This document shows positions 23,101 to 33,596 of a stretch of 64,000 nt of DNA, piece after piece. Source of the stretch: Apodemus sylvaticus (lineage: Eukaryota; Chordata; Mammalia; Rodentia; Muridae); the NCBI RefSeq assembly GCF_947179515.1, contig NC_067473.1, positions 92,883,850-92,947,849 of the forward strand, read 5' to 3'. Every line of letters begins with the position of its first letter. The stretch's first letter is position 1. The notes beneath the pieces are model-generated. The model was not told where the DNA came from. It worked only from the letters and a program-made list of their open reading frames with translations, and ran no database searches. A program made the translations under genes and the position numbers.

Positions 23101-23833
23101 CCTGAATGAAGTGCACAAAACACAGAGGTCTAGAGGGCAGAGGTCATTTTGAACTGTGGATAATGTTGCTAGTTTCCAAATGTAGACATATGTCTTCCCT
23201 GTGTCACAAACATTGTCAATGCTGTGTGTCATTGCTTTTCCACTTTGTACATCTTCTCTTTTTTGTGGCTGAGTTGTACTCTGACATTCTTTGACAGATC
23301 AAGAGTAAGACTGAGAGGACCATTCGATCAAGACTAAGCTTAAGGCATTAGCTGCCTGTCTTGTTTCTGCAGTGGCTAAAGCAACTCAGGAAAGGAAAAC
23401 ATTGTTTTGCTGTACATTCCAGAGTTATAGAGTAGGTATAACGGCAAGAGCTCGTGCCTTGGTCTCATGCCTCAAGAGAGTGTGACATGACTGTGTGAGT
23501 GTGACAAGAGAGTGTGAGTGCTACTGTGACAAGGCAGAGAGTGATGAGCACTGTAATCAGCCAGTTTCTCTGGACTCCCCAGCCTGTGAATGGACACTGC
23601 TGACACTCAGGTTGGGTCTTGCTGCCCCAATTAACACAGACATAATCAGAGGGTAACCTAATCCAGATAATATCTCAAAAGCATGCATAGAAGCTTGTCT
23701 CCTAGGTCATCCTAAATCTTGGCAGGTTCACAATATTATCCAGCATACTTATGCCAGTAAGCCAGTCCTTAGTTTGTTTTACCTCACAACTTATTTCAGT
23801 ACAACTTACCCCATAATTATCTAGTCTAATTAT
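20169..23833. other. Long interval with almost no recognisable repeats
   Basis: About 3.7 kb in which I see no clear SINE, L1 or LTR apart from short AT-rich runs (21176-21190). The 166-residue frame at 20199-20699 has no recognisable domain. The part at 22380-22990 is AT-rich but of high complexity. Confidence 0.4.
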
Positions 23834-24045
23834 GAAAAGATGACAGGAGCCGTGCAGTGGTGGTGCACGCCTGTAATCCCAGCACTCTGGGAAGCAGAGG
23901 CAGGCAGATTTCTGAGTTTGAGGCTATCCTGGTCTACAGAGTGAGTTCCAGGACAGCCAGGGCTCTACAGAGAAACCCTGTCTCGAAAAAAACAAAATCA
24001 AAAAAACCAAAAAAAAAAAAAAAGAAAGAAAAGAAAAGACAACAG
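23834..24045 (+). mobile_element. B1 SINE, near full length
   Basis: Body from about 23847 with 'gtggtggtgcacgcctgtaa', 'gatttctgagtttgaggc' and 'gaaaccctgtctcgaaaa', and an A-tail with AAAG units. Probable TSD GAAAAGATGACAG (23834-23846) and GAAAAGACAACAG (24033-24045), 11 of 13 matching. Confidence 0.93.
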
Positions 24046-24839
24046 AGTGAAATACAAGTCAATTGATATAAGAGAAATCCTCATCAAAAGGAAAAGTAGC
24101 AATAAATCTTCAGTACACACACAAGAGTCAGTAACAAGCAGCATTGGTACTCTGAGAAGCTGAATCATCAATTGTTAGTATAAACTTATATTTCCCCAAA
24201 TTTGATGAAGAAAAAGCGAATTTGGCAAAGAAAAATTTGGAGACCAGAAAATTGAAGGGCCATATAGAATAATTCTAAAGAAAGTACAGACTGTAATGGA
24301 ACAGCCACAGGACATTCTCAGTGATATGCATTCAATGTAAATTCTGTAAGTCCATCCCTCACTTAGTCTTCTCCAAGCTGTTCTCACAGTTGGAGCATGG
24401 CCACATCCTTACACCACCTATTCAGAAGCTCTGTGTGAGGCCTAGGAAGCTTTGCCTTCAACAACTTAGTAAGTAGAGACACCCCAGCGAGAAGACACTT
24501 CAATGACTTACCAATCAGTAAGGTGAAGCTCAAGACAAACTGCGCATTCCCTTATTTCTTCATGTCTATGGTGGTCCACTGAGGAAGACAAAACTGACAA
24601 CAGAAGAGACAACGCCATTCGTAGGCTGAGGACTGACCTGATCGTGCAGAGCGAGGGTTTACTGTCATTAGACCTCAGGTAGTCTATAGAGAAAGACATG
24701 AGTTCAAGTTGGACTATAGAAGAACTTATGGCAGATAAGCTAGCACATCTCAAGAACTCATGAAACCAGTACCTGTCTACCAGGAGTCAATTCCCTTACA
24801 TTTTGCCCAAGGGGACATATTCCTACTTGTAGCACCTAA
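24046..24839. other. Unassigned non-coding DNA
   Basis: No repeat or gene recognised. Confidence 0.4.
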
Positions 24840-24908
24840 AAGCATATCAAAGCCCATGCTCTGCCTCCAAGCTCCCTCAGTATCACAAGTTCCTGGTAAA
24901 GATTTTCA

Positions 24909-25110
24909 AAGTCCATGCTAGGAGCTGGAGAGATGGCTCAGCAGTTAAGAGGATTATCTGTTCTTCCAGAGGTCCTGAGTTTCATTTCTAGTATTCACAT
25001 GGTGGCTCATATCGATCTTTAATGTTCTCTGATGCCATCTTCTAGTGTGTAGATGTACATGCAGATAGAGCATTCACATACATAAAAAAGTAGAATCGAA
25101 GTCCATGCTA
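24909..25110 (+). mobile_element. B2 SINE nested in copy B, 12-bp TSD
   Basis: B2 head 'ggagctggagagatggctca' at 24921, 'ctgttcttccagaggtcctg', and a tail of A-rich sequence. Flanked by AAGTCCATGCTA at 24909-24920 and 25099-25110, identical. This shows the B2 came after the LTR-like repeat. Confidence 0.95.
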
Positions 25111-25215
25111 CTACCCTGGGCCTTTCACCACAGATCTGAGACACTCCTATGCATGCTGTTCTCACCCCTTTCTCTCTTGATATCCTCTTACTGTCTTCTG
25201 GCTCTCTTGCTATGT

Positions 25216-25220
<5 letters not shown>

Positions 25221-25276
<56 letters not shown>
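25221..25276. repeat. (TC)28 microsatellite
   Basis: 56 bases of uninterrupted TC within the pyrimidine-rich part of copy B. Confidence 0.97.
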
Positions 25277-25279
<3 letters not shown>

Positions 25280-25510
25280 GATCTCCTGCTATTCTCTGTC
25301 TCTTGCTCTCCCCACTGTTGTCTCCCACTGTACCCTCTCACACCCTCTCCACTCTCTCCCCTCGCTTGCACATAGCCATGGCCATGTCCCATCTCTTTCT
25401 TTTATGTCTGCTTTGGACACTTCCAGATGCCTCTGGATACTTCTCTTATTCCCAATAAAAAACCTTCCCCTTAATGATGGAGCACTGCCATCAGGCGTTC
25501 CTTTACTGCA

Positions 25511-26177
25511 CCTTGCCAGTCATGCATTCAACTCTTTTTTAAAGAAACACTCAAGATTCAAAAAGACTCAGGAGTAACAATATTCTCAATAGATTTTGAA
25601 ATTAAACATGGAAATAAAACTCCCTAAAATTTTTTTAAAGGTTTTTTAAAAGAAACGCAGGACACATACAAGCATGTGCATCTAGGCTTTTCTTAAACAC
25701 AACGATTCTCTTAGCTATACTTACTAACCCATGATAGTCCAAAAACATTTTCATGCCATTATATGCTTGTGTATCTCATTTTTAAACAACCCTAATAGCC
25801 TGTCAACTACCTCAGGGATCGGTCTGTAATTCAGATTCCACCTGATAACACTGTTATCTTTTGGGTTGGTCAAAGCGAATGATCTGCTGAGTCAATAGAT
25901 TCTGAAAAGTTTTTATCTAGGGTCACAGATGTTAGTTAGAGGAGGGTAAGGAATGGAGGTTATGCATAACCCATTCAGGAGGCTAAGTTAGCTCAAGATA
26001 AGGAAATCAGGCTCTGGGCCTTCAACATCCCAAGCTCTCCAGATCACTGGAGTTCTAATTAGTCAGTCTATGCAGACACAGTTTTTCCCAGAAATTCTCA
26101 TGTACATGGAAGGGTTGGGGGCGCTGTGCTAAACCATTTGTATTTTCATCATATACAAAGGTTTAAACGCTACAAAT
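25511..26177. other. Unassigned non-coding DNA
   Basis: No repeat or gene recognised. Confidence 0.4.
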
Positions 26178-26390
26178 ACCGAGTCTGAAAAGATGAATCA
26201 GCAGTTAAAAGCTGAGGAGGCTTCTCTACCAGAGAAGGGGAGTTTGGGTCTCAATACTCACACAACAGTAACTCCAGTTCCAGGGGTCTCGTGCCTTCTT
26301 TTGACTTCTGCAGGCACCAGGCACACAGGTAGTACACAGATATATGTACGAGCAAACCATTCAAACACATTAAAAAGATGAAAAAATACA
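26178..26390 (+). mobile_element. B2-family SINE, diverged
   Basis: 'aagatgaatcagcagttaaa', 'taactccagttccaggggtc', 'gacttctgcaggcaccaggc', 'acacaggtagtacacagata', then an A-rich tail. The middle B-box region is degraded. Confidence 0.8.
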
Positions 26391-26945
26391 AGCACAACTA
26401 TATTATTGATAAATATTGTCATTGACTGCACACCACACAACAGGAGCAATGCTGGATTTTTTTTTTATCTGAAATAACTTAAAATCCTACTTCAAGTCAT
26501 GAGTTATTCTTCCAGCACTGTTTTCATGAATGAATGAAATTCACTAAAGCTGAGCATAACTTTCTCTAAGTGAAGCAAGAATTAAGAAAGGACAACAATA
26601 ATTCAGCATTGTTGGGGTGTCAGTCTCTTCAGTAGTGCAGCCACTAATGGATGCCCCTGCTCCATTAAATAAGCTCTTACTCACACTCCAAGAAACACTC
26701 ATGAAACTCAGCCGCCCACAAGGAAGATGTGGAGAAGGAGAGAGGATCTTTGAAAGGAAAGCCTTTGTTGGGAGAGATGTGAGAGGGGAGTCAAGGGGGA
26801 AATGATTAAGCTTTGTTATGCAAATGTATGAACTTACCAAACTATAAGAACAAATTGTATGCAGGAACCATAATTACAAAAGCCTAATTTGAAAATCAAA
26901 TAATTTTTGATAATTTTTGAAATATTAAAACTTTTTGGATTTTTT
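26391..26945. other. Unassigned non-coding DNA
   Basis: No repeat or gene recognised. Open frames on both strands between 26544 and 26840 lack known motifs. Confidence 0.4.
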
Positions 26946-27148
26946 GCTGTTTTTTTTTTTTTGGTGTGTGTTTGTGTATGTGGGCATGTGCATGTAAGCA
27001 CAGTTGCCCATAAGGGCAGATGCACTGCATCCCCTGGACTTGGAGTTAGAAGCAATTCTGGGGTACCCAAAGTGGGTGCTGGGAACCAAATTTACCCTTT
27101 GCAAGAGCAGTCTGTTCTGTTAACCCAGAGTCATCTCACTAGCCTCAT
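26946..27148 (-). mobile_element. B2-family SINE, reverse
   Basis: T-run (reversed A-tail), 'gtgtgtgtttgtgtatgtgg', 'ggacttggagttagaagcaa', 'gtgggtgctgggaaccaaat', 'tttgcaagagcagtctgttc', and the reversed head 'agagtcatctcactagcctc'. Confidence 0.85.
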
Positions 27149-27309
27149 GTTTTAAGAAAACAGTAACATCTTAATGGCACTCAAAGTTAAGCATTTTAGA
27201 ACTGTGCCATAATAGATTACATACCATGCCCCACCTGCCACTCAGAATATGTCCTCAAGAAATGAGCAATGTGAAAAAAAGTAGTGGGAATGCGGAGTTT
27301 TTCAGTGAA

Positions 27310-27426
27310 CATACCAGATATAACATGTATTCCCCCCTAAACAAAAACATTAAAATATGATGTCCTATAAACTTTATTATATATTATGTTTTTGTTTGGG
27401 GGAAAATGAATGTTATATCTGGTATG
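27310..27426. repeat. Near-palindrome: 41-bp inverted arms, 35-bp loop
   Basis: Left arm 27310-27350 starts CATACCAGATATAACATGTA. Right arm 27386-27426 ends TGTTATATCTGGTATG. Reverse-complementing one arm onto the other gives 36 of 41 matches by hand count, with mismatches clustered in the middle of the arm. The 35-base spacer is AT-rich. It matches no repeat I recognise. No clear TSD is seen next to the arms, so a MITE origin is possible but unproven. Confidence 0.8.
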
Positions 27427-27654
27427 CTATACACTTTTTACTTTAGTTATATACTTTCTATCTTATACTTTATTTATTTATACATTTATATATATTTCTA
27501 TTTAACTATAGTCATAGACTTTCTATTTTAGTATATAAACTTGTAACATTTATGATAGACACATACTTATTGGCTTCATGAACCATAACTTTTACTACTC
27601 TACTACTCTAAATTTAGACTATTACAAGTTTTCTACTTTTTATCTTTATTTTTA
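27427..27654. other. AT-rich low-complexity stretch
   Basis: Many TTTATA and TATTTA words on the plus strand, with no defined repeat unit. Confidence 0.7.
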
Positions 27655-28953
27655 TTTTCTATATTCTTTTTTACATTCCAAATGATTTTCCTTTTCCTGG
27701 TTCTCCCCTCCCCATAAGTCCCATAAACACTCTTCCCTCCACACATTCCCCAATCAACCCCTTCCAGTTTCTCTGTCCTGGTACTCCCCTACAATGCTGC
27801 ATCAAGCCTTTCCAGGACCAGGGCCCTCTCCTTCCTTCTTTTTGGGAATCATTTGATATGTGAGTTGTGTCTTGGGTATTCAGAGCTTCTGGGCTAATAT
27901 CCACTTATCAGTGACTGCATTCCATGTGCGTTCTTTTCTGAATGAGTTACCTCACTTAGTATGATATTTTCCAGTTCCAACCATTTGCCTAAGAATTTCA
28001 TGAATTCTGGTATGCACACACTAATAAGTGGATATTAGCCTGGAAAACTGGAATACTCAAAACATAATTCACACATCAAATGAGGTACAAGAATAACGGA
28101 GGAGTGGCCCCTGGTTCTGGAAAGACTCAGTGTAGCAGTATAAGGCAAAACCAGAACAGGCAAGTGGGAAGGGGTGGGTGGGAGAATAGGGGGAGGGAAG
28201 GGGCTTATGTGACTTTCGAGGAGTGGGGGACCAGAAAAGGGGAAATCATTTGAAATGTAAATAAAAAATATATCAAATGAAATTTAAAAAAAAAGAATTT
28301 CATGAATTCATTGTTTTTAATTGCTGAGTAGTATTCCATTGTGTAAATATACCACATTTTCTGTATCCATTCCTCCAATCAGGGACATCTGGGTTCTTTC
28401 CAGCTTCAGGCTATTATAAATAAGGCTGCTATGAACATAGTGGAGCATGTGTAATTATTGCATACCAGGGAATCCTCTGGGTATATGCTCAGGAGTGGTA
28501 TAACAGGGTCCTCCGGAAGTGTCATGCCCAGTTTTCTGAGGAACCACCAGACTGATTTCCAGAGTAGTTGTACCCTCTTGCAATCCCACCAGCAGTGGAG
28601 GAGTGTTCCTCTTTCTCCACATCCTCGCCAACACGTGCTATCTCCTGAGTTTTTAATCTTAGTCATTCTGACTGGTGTGAGGTGAAATCTTAGGGTTGTT
28701 TTGATTTGCATTTCCCTAATTATGACCAATGATGTTGAACTTTTCTTAAGGTGCTTCTCAGCCATCGGAAGTTCTTCAGGTGAAAATTCTTTGTTTAGCT
28801 CTGTACCCCATTTTTAATAGGGTTATTTGGTTCCCTGGGGTCTACCTTCTTGAGTTCTTTGTATGTACTGGGTATTAGCCTTCTGTCAGATGTAGGGTTG
28901 GTGAAGATCTTTTCCCAATTTGTTGGTTGCTATTTTGTCCGATTGACAGTGTC
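27655..28953 (-). mobile_element. 5'-truncated L1, reverse orientation (host of a nested L1)
   Basis: Starts with the reversed L1 3' end 'ttacattccaaatgatttt' and continues through the reversed 3' UTR and the reversed C-terminal third of ORF2. The frame left at 28406-28765 (minus) includes the Cys/His cluster C-W-R-G-C-G-E and, further on, H-C-W-W-D-C. It ends near 28953 ('gattgacagtgtc'), so only about 1.0 kb of L1 is present. It is split at 28007/28293 by a second, plus-strand L1. Multiple stops and frameshifts make it non-functional. Confidence 0.92.
27991..28309 (+). mobile_element. Nested L1 3' end with perfect 17-bp TSD
   Basis: About 285 bases of L1 (28008-28292) beginning at the end of ORF2 ('actaataagtggatattagc') and covering the short 3' UTR and A-tail. 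It is flanked by AAGAATTTCATGAATTC at 27991-28007 and 28293-28309. The duplicated target is itself L1 ORF2 sequence of the minus-strand host, so this copy is younger. Confidence 0.95.
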
Positions 28954-29630
28954 AGTCAGTGCTACCTCAGTTGCTATGTATTTGGTTAGAATACTTCCAT
29001 TTTGTGCCTTGAGATATGGTAGTATATTGGAAAGACAATGAGAATTTGTATAAAGCACAAGCCAACTCTAATATTGATTTACTGATATGTTTAGAGAGTT
29101 ATCTGGATGGGTGTTCTTCAGTTGCTAATAATTTCTGTTTTAAGCTGTAGTATTTTGACTAAGCCGAATTTAAGTTTCCCTTTCTACAAAATTGTAATAT
29201 TGTTATTTAAATAAAATAGTAAACCATTGTAATCTACATGAGTATACTTTTTACATAACTATTTAGCAACCTTTTATTTCTGAAAAAAACTTTTCTAGCA
29301 GTTAGATAATTATCATCATTTTTGGCAAGGGTAAGATATAACCCAACGTGCCTTCAAATTAAGAAAATAGTTTCTAAGTAACATCAAATTAAATTTCCTG
29401 GAAACATTGCAGTGACAAAACCCTGTCATTGCTCGATCTACTAAGCATATGCTTGTTTGATGAAATAATACTAATCCTTCTAAACTAAGTAAAATTGGAC
29501 ACCACTGGGTAAGGGGGTCTTGTTTATTTGAAAATAGCCATATTTAGCTGAACCTGCTATCTTCACCATGCCTCTGTACAACTTAGTTCACTCTTGATGT
29601 CACTCAGAGATTACTTTCTAATTGTATCTT
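28954..29630. other. Unassigned non-coding DNA
   Basis: AT-rich, with no repeat or gene recognised. Confidence 0.4.
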
Positions 29631-29865
29631 AAAACACTGACGTCATGACAGGCACTGGTGGTGCATACCTGTAATCCCAGCACTCTGGGAGGCAGAGGCA
29701 GGTGGATTTCTGAGTTAGAGGCCAGCCTGGTCTATAGAGTGAATTTCCGGACAGCCAGGGTTATACAGAGAAACCCTGTCTCAAAAAAAAAAAACAAATC
29801 CAAAAACAAAAAAAAAACAAAAAAAAAAAAACAAAAAAAAACAAACAAACAAAAACACTGACATC
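29631..29865 (+). mobile_element. B1 SINE with long A-rich tail
   Basis: B1 body 29645 onward ('ggtggtgcatacctgtaatc', 'gcagaggcaggtggatttct') with a 75-base tail of A with interspersed C. Probable TSD AAAACACTGACGTC (29631-29644) and AAAACACTGACATC (29852-29865), one mismatch. Confidence 0.95.
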
Positions 29866-31039
29866 TTGATTTTCTTGAAAACTTTAAGTAGAACATGCTT
29901 ATAAGATGCCTTATGAATTTCAGGGTCTTAGAATATCTGATCTCTTAGGAAAACAGGGCTAGGCTAAATTTACCAAAAGCTTAAATTATTATGAAAGACA
30001 ACAGGACAATGAAAAAGAAAGGCTGGCCCTTGGGGCCCAGAAACCATGAAGACACACTTTGATTGGAGATTTTGACAGCATCAACTAGGTGAGAGCAGTG
30101 ACCACAACATTCCTCCCAAAACACTGGATCCTGCAAGTACTGCTAGACCACAATGGAAGCTATTTCCCACAGAGCCCTCCATGTGCTTATTTTGGTGAAG
30201 ACACTAAAATGTAAGTCAGAAATCATATAATTCTCATCTGAAGCACACAGAACACTAAACACCAAAGAATTTTAACTATTTCCAAAAATTTGACAAGCCA
30301 TACAAACTCATCCACTCAATACCATCTGTCCAGTGCCAACAGTGAACAGGGCATTTGAGATTCCAGTAACCAAGCAGGAGGATGGTAGGCAGTGCCTTTC
30401 TTATGAAGTCCTCGGACTATATATTTTATTGTGGGGAGGGAAAATGAAAAGGAGGATATGTGGCTCTTCTATTTTTCTGTAACACTAAGCATAATGGCAA
30501 AGTATTGTTGGAAAAACTAATTTCACTGATAGTATGACTTTTCCATAAGGAAAAACTAAACAGAAAATAAGAGAATTTTTACTTCAGCTTGGTAGCCTTA
30601 ATGATTTTCCCATAATAGCTCCCATGTTGCAACTCAGGTAACAAATAAGGTGAAGTGTAAGAATAAACACAATTTTCATCCCGCAAAATGCTGAAAAATA
30701 AATTAGTCAAGGGAGGAGATGAAACTGGTCCTCTCAAATGATGCCATGGAGAATGACAAACACAGGAGATACTGTAGAGGGAGGGACTCTTACCTTCCTC
30801 TTCCTTCCCTGTAAGTTTCCTAATCCCTATTCCACAATTCGCTGCCTTCAGACCAGGACACTTGTCTTATCACACTCCCATACCATAATATTTTGTCTTT
30901 CTACAAAGAGGCTTATAGATCTTTGGGGCCTGGCAGCCTGTGAAAACTCATATTAAAATATTAAATAAATTCATGTACCTTTTTACTATAAATTTGCTCA
31001 TATTAATTTTATTTTTTCATCAGAAGCAGGCCAGAAAAT
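29866..31039. other. Unassigned non-coding DNA
   Basis: No repeat or gene recognised. Confidence 0.4.
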
Positions 31040-31165
31040 TTTATTTTTTATGTTTGCTTGTTTGTTTGTTTTGAGAGGGAGTCTCACTGTGTCAATCAGC
31101 CTGGGCTCAAACTCACAAAGATCCCCTGCCTCAATCTCCCAAGTGTGTACAACCATACCAGTCTT
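31040..31165 (-). mobile_element. Old B1-family SINE, reverse
   Basis: (TTTG)n-like reversed tail, then 'gagtctcactgtgtcaatca', 'gcctgggctcaaactcacaa', 'cctcaatctcccaagtgtgt', ending 'aaccataccag'. The order is that of a reversed B1/PB1 monomer. Confidence 0.8.
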
Positions 31166-31784
31166 AGCGTTCACGTAAAAGTTATTGGTTCTCAGTGGAC
31201 ACAGTCTTTATATAGGATAGAACCATATCACTGATGCTATTTTTGTATGCAACACTGAATGTAAGAAACCACAAGAAGTTTATATATCTTTGTATATTCT
31301 ATATGATATTTCAAAGCAACTATGAGAATCAGGAGAAATTTTGCTTGGTTTTGGCAAACTACACATGATATGTAAATCCAAGCATGATTAATGTTCCCAA
31401 AATAAATGTTTCCAGAAATTCTTTATGCCTAAAGAGCATTATCATGTAGATTAGACAAATTATTGTGTTGGGTATAATTTCAGGAAGGTCTAATCTCAAT
31501 GAATAAAAAGAAAGTAATATCTACATGTAATTTGTGGAGCTCAGCTCAAAGCCATTTCTTTGCCACTCTGAAAATTTGGACCTGAAGAACATCCTCTAGG
31601 GGAGTCAGTGTGTTTCTGTTGAAGGGATGTGTTTGAATCACAATTCCTATTTCCTTCCATTTTCACGTAAAAAAGTCCTCCAAAGTAGAGTTTTGTCAGA
31701 TTAAAAGACATCACTCATCGATTGATCCACACTCCATTGCTTCAAAACTTGCATTTCTCCTGGGATACGCTACTGTAGTACTGT
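31166..31784. other. Unassigned non-coding DNA
   Basis: No repeat or gene recognised. Confidence 0.4.
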
Positions 31785-31955
31785 GCAAGTAACAATGCAG
31801 AATGAAGATCAGTCTGGGTGGGCAACACCATGAGACCCTGTCAATAGATGAAAATTCACAAGAAGACTGGAAATACAGCACCACTAGGACAATGCTTACT
31901 TAGCCCTGGCAAGGCTCTGGGTTCACTTCCCAGTTCTGCTCAATGAAACTGAACA
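31785..31955 (+). mobile_element. B4-family SINE (B1-like then ID-like)
   Basis: The first half 'gtctgggtgggcaacaccat', 'gagaccctgtc' is B1-like. The second half 'ctggaaatacagcaccacta', 'ctctgggttcacttcccagt' is ID/tRNA-like with a degraded B box. This is the B4 order on the plus strand. Confidence 0.7.
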
Positions 31956-32049
31956 TGAACTTTGCATGGCTGAAAGGCATTTCCTGTAGTGAACTTTACT
32001 CTTTATTGCACTTTAACTTTTAAAGAGATTCTGAAAGAATGGCATAACT

Positions 32050-32560
32050 GCCTGAAGTTACATCGAGCGGGTTACCTGGAAGGGAACCGGGGGATGTATG
32101 GGAAGGCGGCAAAAAGAGACGGAGACCAAGATAACACCTGCTATTCCAGGTCTCAAAGTTTAATGAAGAACTCCCAATATATATAGGCAGGGGAAAAGGC
32201 TGGAAGCTTCTCAGCAGAACCAGTTCAGTTGTTCCACAGGTGGCTAGTGTTTCTCAGGAAACTGCAGGTCCTTGAAGAATAGGCTTCACCTTGGTCTGAG
32301 CACTCCACCCTAGGTGGAGGGGATTTTGGCTAATACAGGAATTCCCACTCAAAGGTTAGGATAGGAACTTCACATTGGTCAATGTCAAGTTCCTGCCAGG
32401 TGGCATGTCACCTCAGTAAGGCTCTCTACAGAAATGTACTGCTCTTTCTTACCTATCTAAATGGTACAGCGCTTTCTTACCTGTCATGAATGCTTAGGTA
32501 TGGTCTATGTTGACTTGGCTCTGGTTTATGTAAAGACAGACACACTTTCTCTCTAACCCA
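32050..32560 (-). mobile_element. ERV-type LTR, reverse orientation
   Basis: In reverse complement it has promoter-like order: a TATA box CCTATATATATT (plus 32176-32187), then 'gggagttcttcattaaactt' as a CATTAAA polyadenylation-type signal about 20 bases on, then a C/T-rich U5 with 'gtctccgtctctttttgccg' and 'gttcccttccaggtaacccg'. This is typical of class II LTRs. Boundaries are approximate because no TSD could be fixed; it is probably a solo LTR. No internal viral sequence adjoins it. Confidence 0.65.
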
Positions 32561-33483
32561 CTTAAGATATTAATTGAGTATCAAGTGCAATAAATTGAGG
32601 TAAATCAAAATTATCTGAGAGCATTTAGGTATTTAGGAATGCAAGCAATCCAGCTTTCAAAAAGGCCGTTTGATTACCGGTGCTAATATCAAAGAGAATT
32701 GAGGGTGTTATGGCACATGTCACAGATGGAGACAATTGTGGAAGCACTAATACTGACTAAGGCTCCTTGGAGCTCCTTAGCACGGCACGGGCAAATGCTA
32801 ACGTTAGGAATTTGGGCAAGAGTTAATCTCTCTGCTTTATAAATAAGATTGTGTTTTTCTCAATTGACTTATTTTATCATACAGAATTTTTGTAGATAAT
32901 TCAAGAAAAAATGTAACCATGCAGTATTCATTCAATAATATGTTTTAGTTACCCACAATAATTATAAACTTGTACTCTCTCAGTAACTAGATTCTACAAA
33001 TTGTATATATTACTAACATATATATGCAATATATTAGCTTATTTAAATACTTAAAAAAGAGTAAGAAGAGGAAGGGGAAGTGCTTTCATTGATGATGAAA
33101 TGGATATCAGTATGTTATCCTGATATATATTTGTTTAATGTTCATTTAATGGTCTTCCTCTGGGTGAAATGACCCCTCTCCTATCTGCATCCTCAGATAG
33201 CACTGCCATTTTAACTCATACATCTTCACTACAGTCATCCCATCAAGTCTACCTCTTTCACCTTTATCAACCACATCCATTCCATTTGGTCTCTCCTTAT
33301 GTGTTACTCAGTTTGGGTCGTGGTCATCCTCTGTATACAGGATGTCAATGGTCTCCTAACACATTATCATGACTCTCACTCCTCCTCCTAGAGCCTCCCA
33401 GTAATTGAGTATTTTCAAAGATTGCCCCAACCTTCAGCATAAAACCTGAACTCCATAGCATGTAACAGGAAGAAGCTTTGCCC
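32561..33483. other. Unassigned non-coding DNA
   Basis: No repeat or gene recognised. Confidence 0.4.
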
Positions 33484-33596
33484 CAGTTAGGCTTACTTAT
33501 AGGCTACAGTTCATCATCAATGGAAGCAGAAACAAGAACTGAACCAGAGCGACCACTGAGGACTTGCTTCCTCTTCCTGGTCCTTAACAAACTTTT

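Larger units (their letters stand above)
24840..25510 (+). mobile_element. LTR-like repeat, copy B
   Basis: Second copy of the repeat at 8205-8676. It carries 'agctccctcagtatcaca', the C/T-rich middle, 'catggccatgtcc', 'gacacttccagatgcctctg', then CAATAAAAAACC at about 25453 and a downstream part 'ttaatgatggagcactgcca'. It is interrupted by a B2 (24921-25098) and by a (TC)28 run. The AATAAA position supports an LTR R region. Family unnamed. Confidence 0.6.

Noticed and set aside
25149..25577. 142-codon frame with a long Ser-Leu repeat
   Set aside because: The repeat is (TC)28 read as codons inside the LTR-like copy B.
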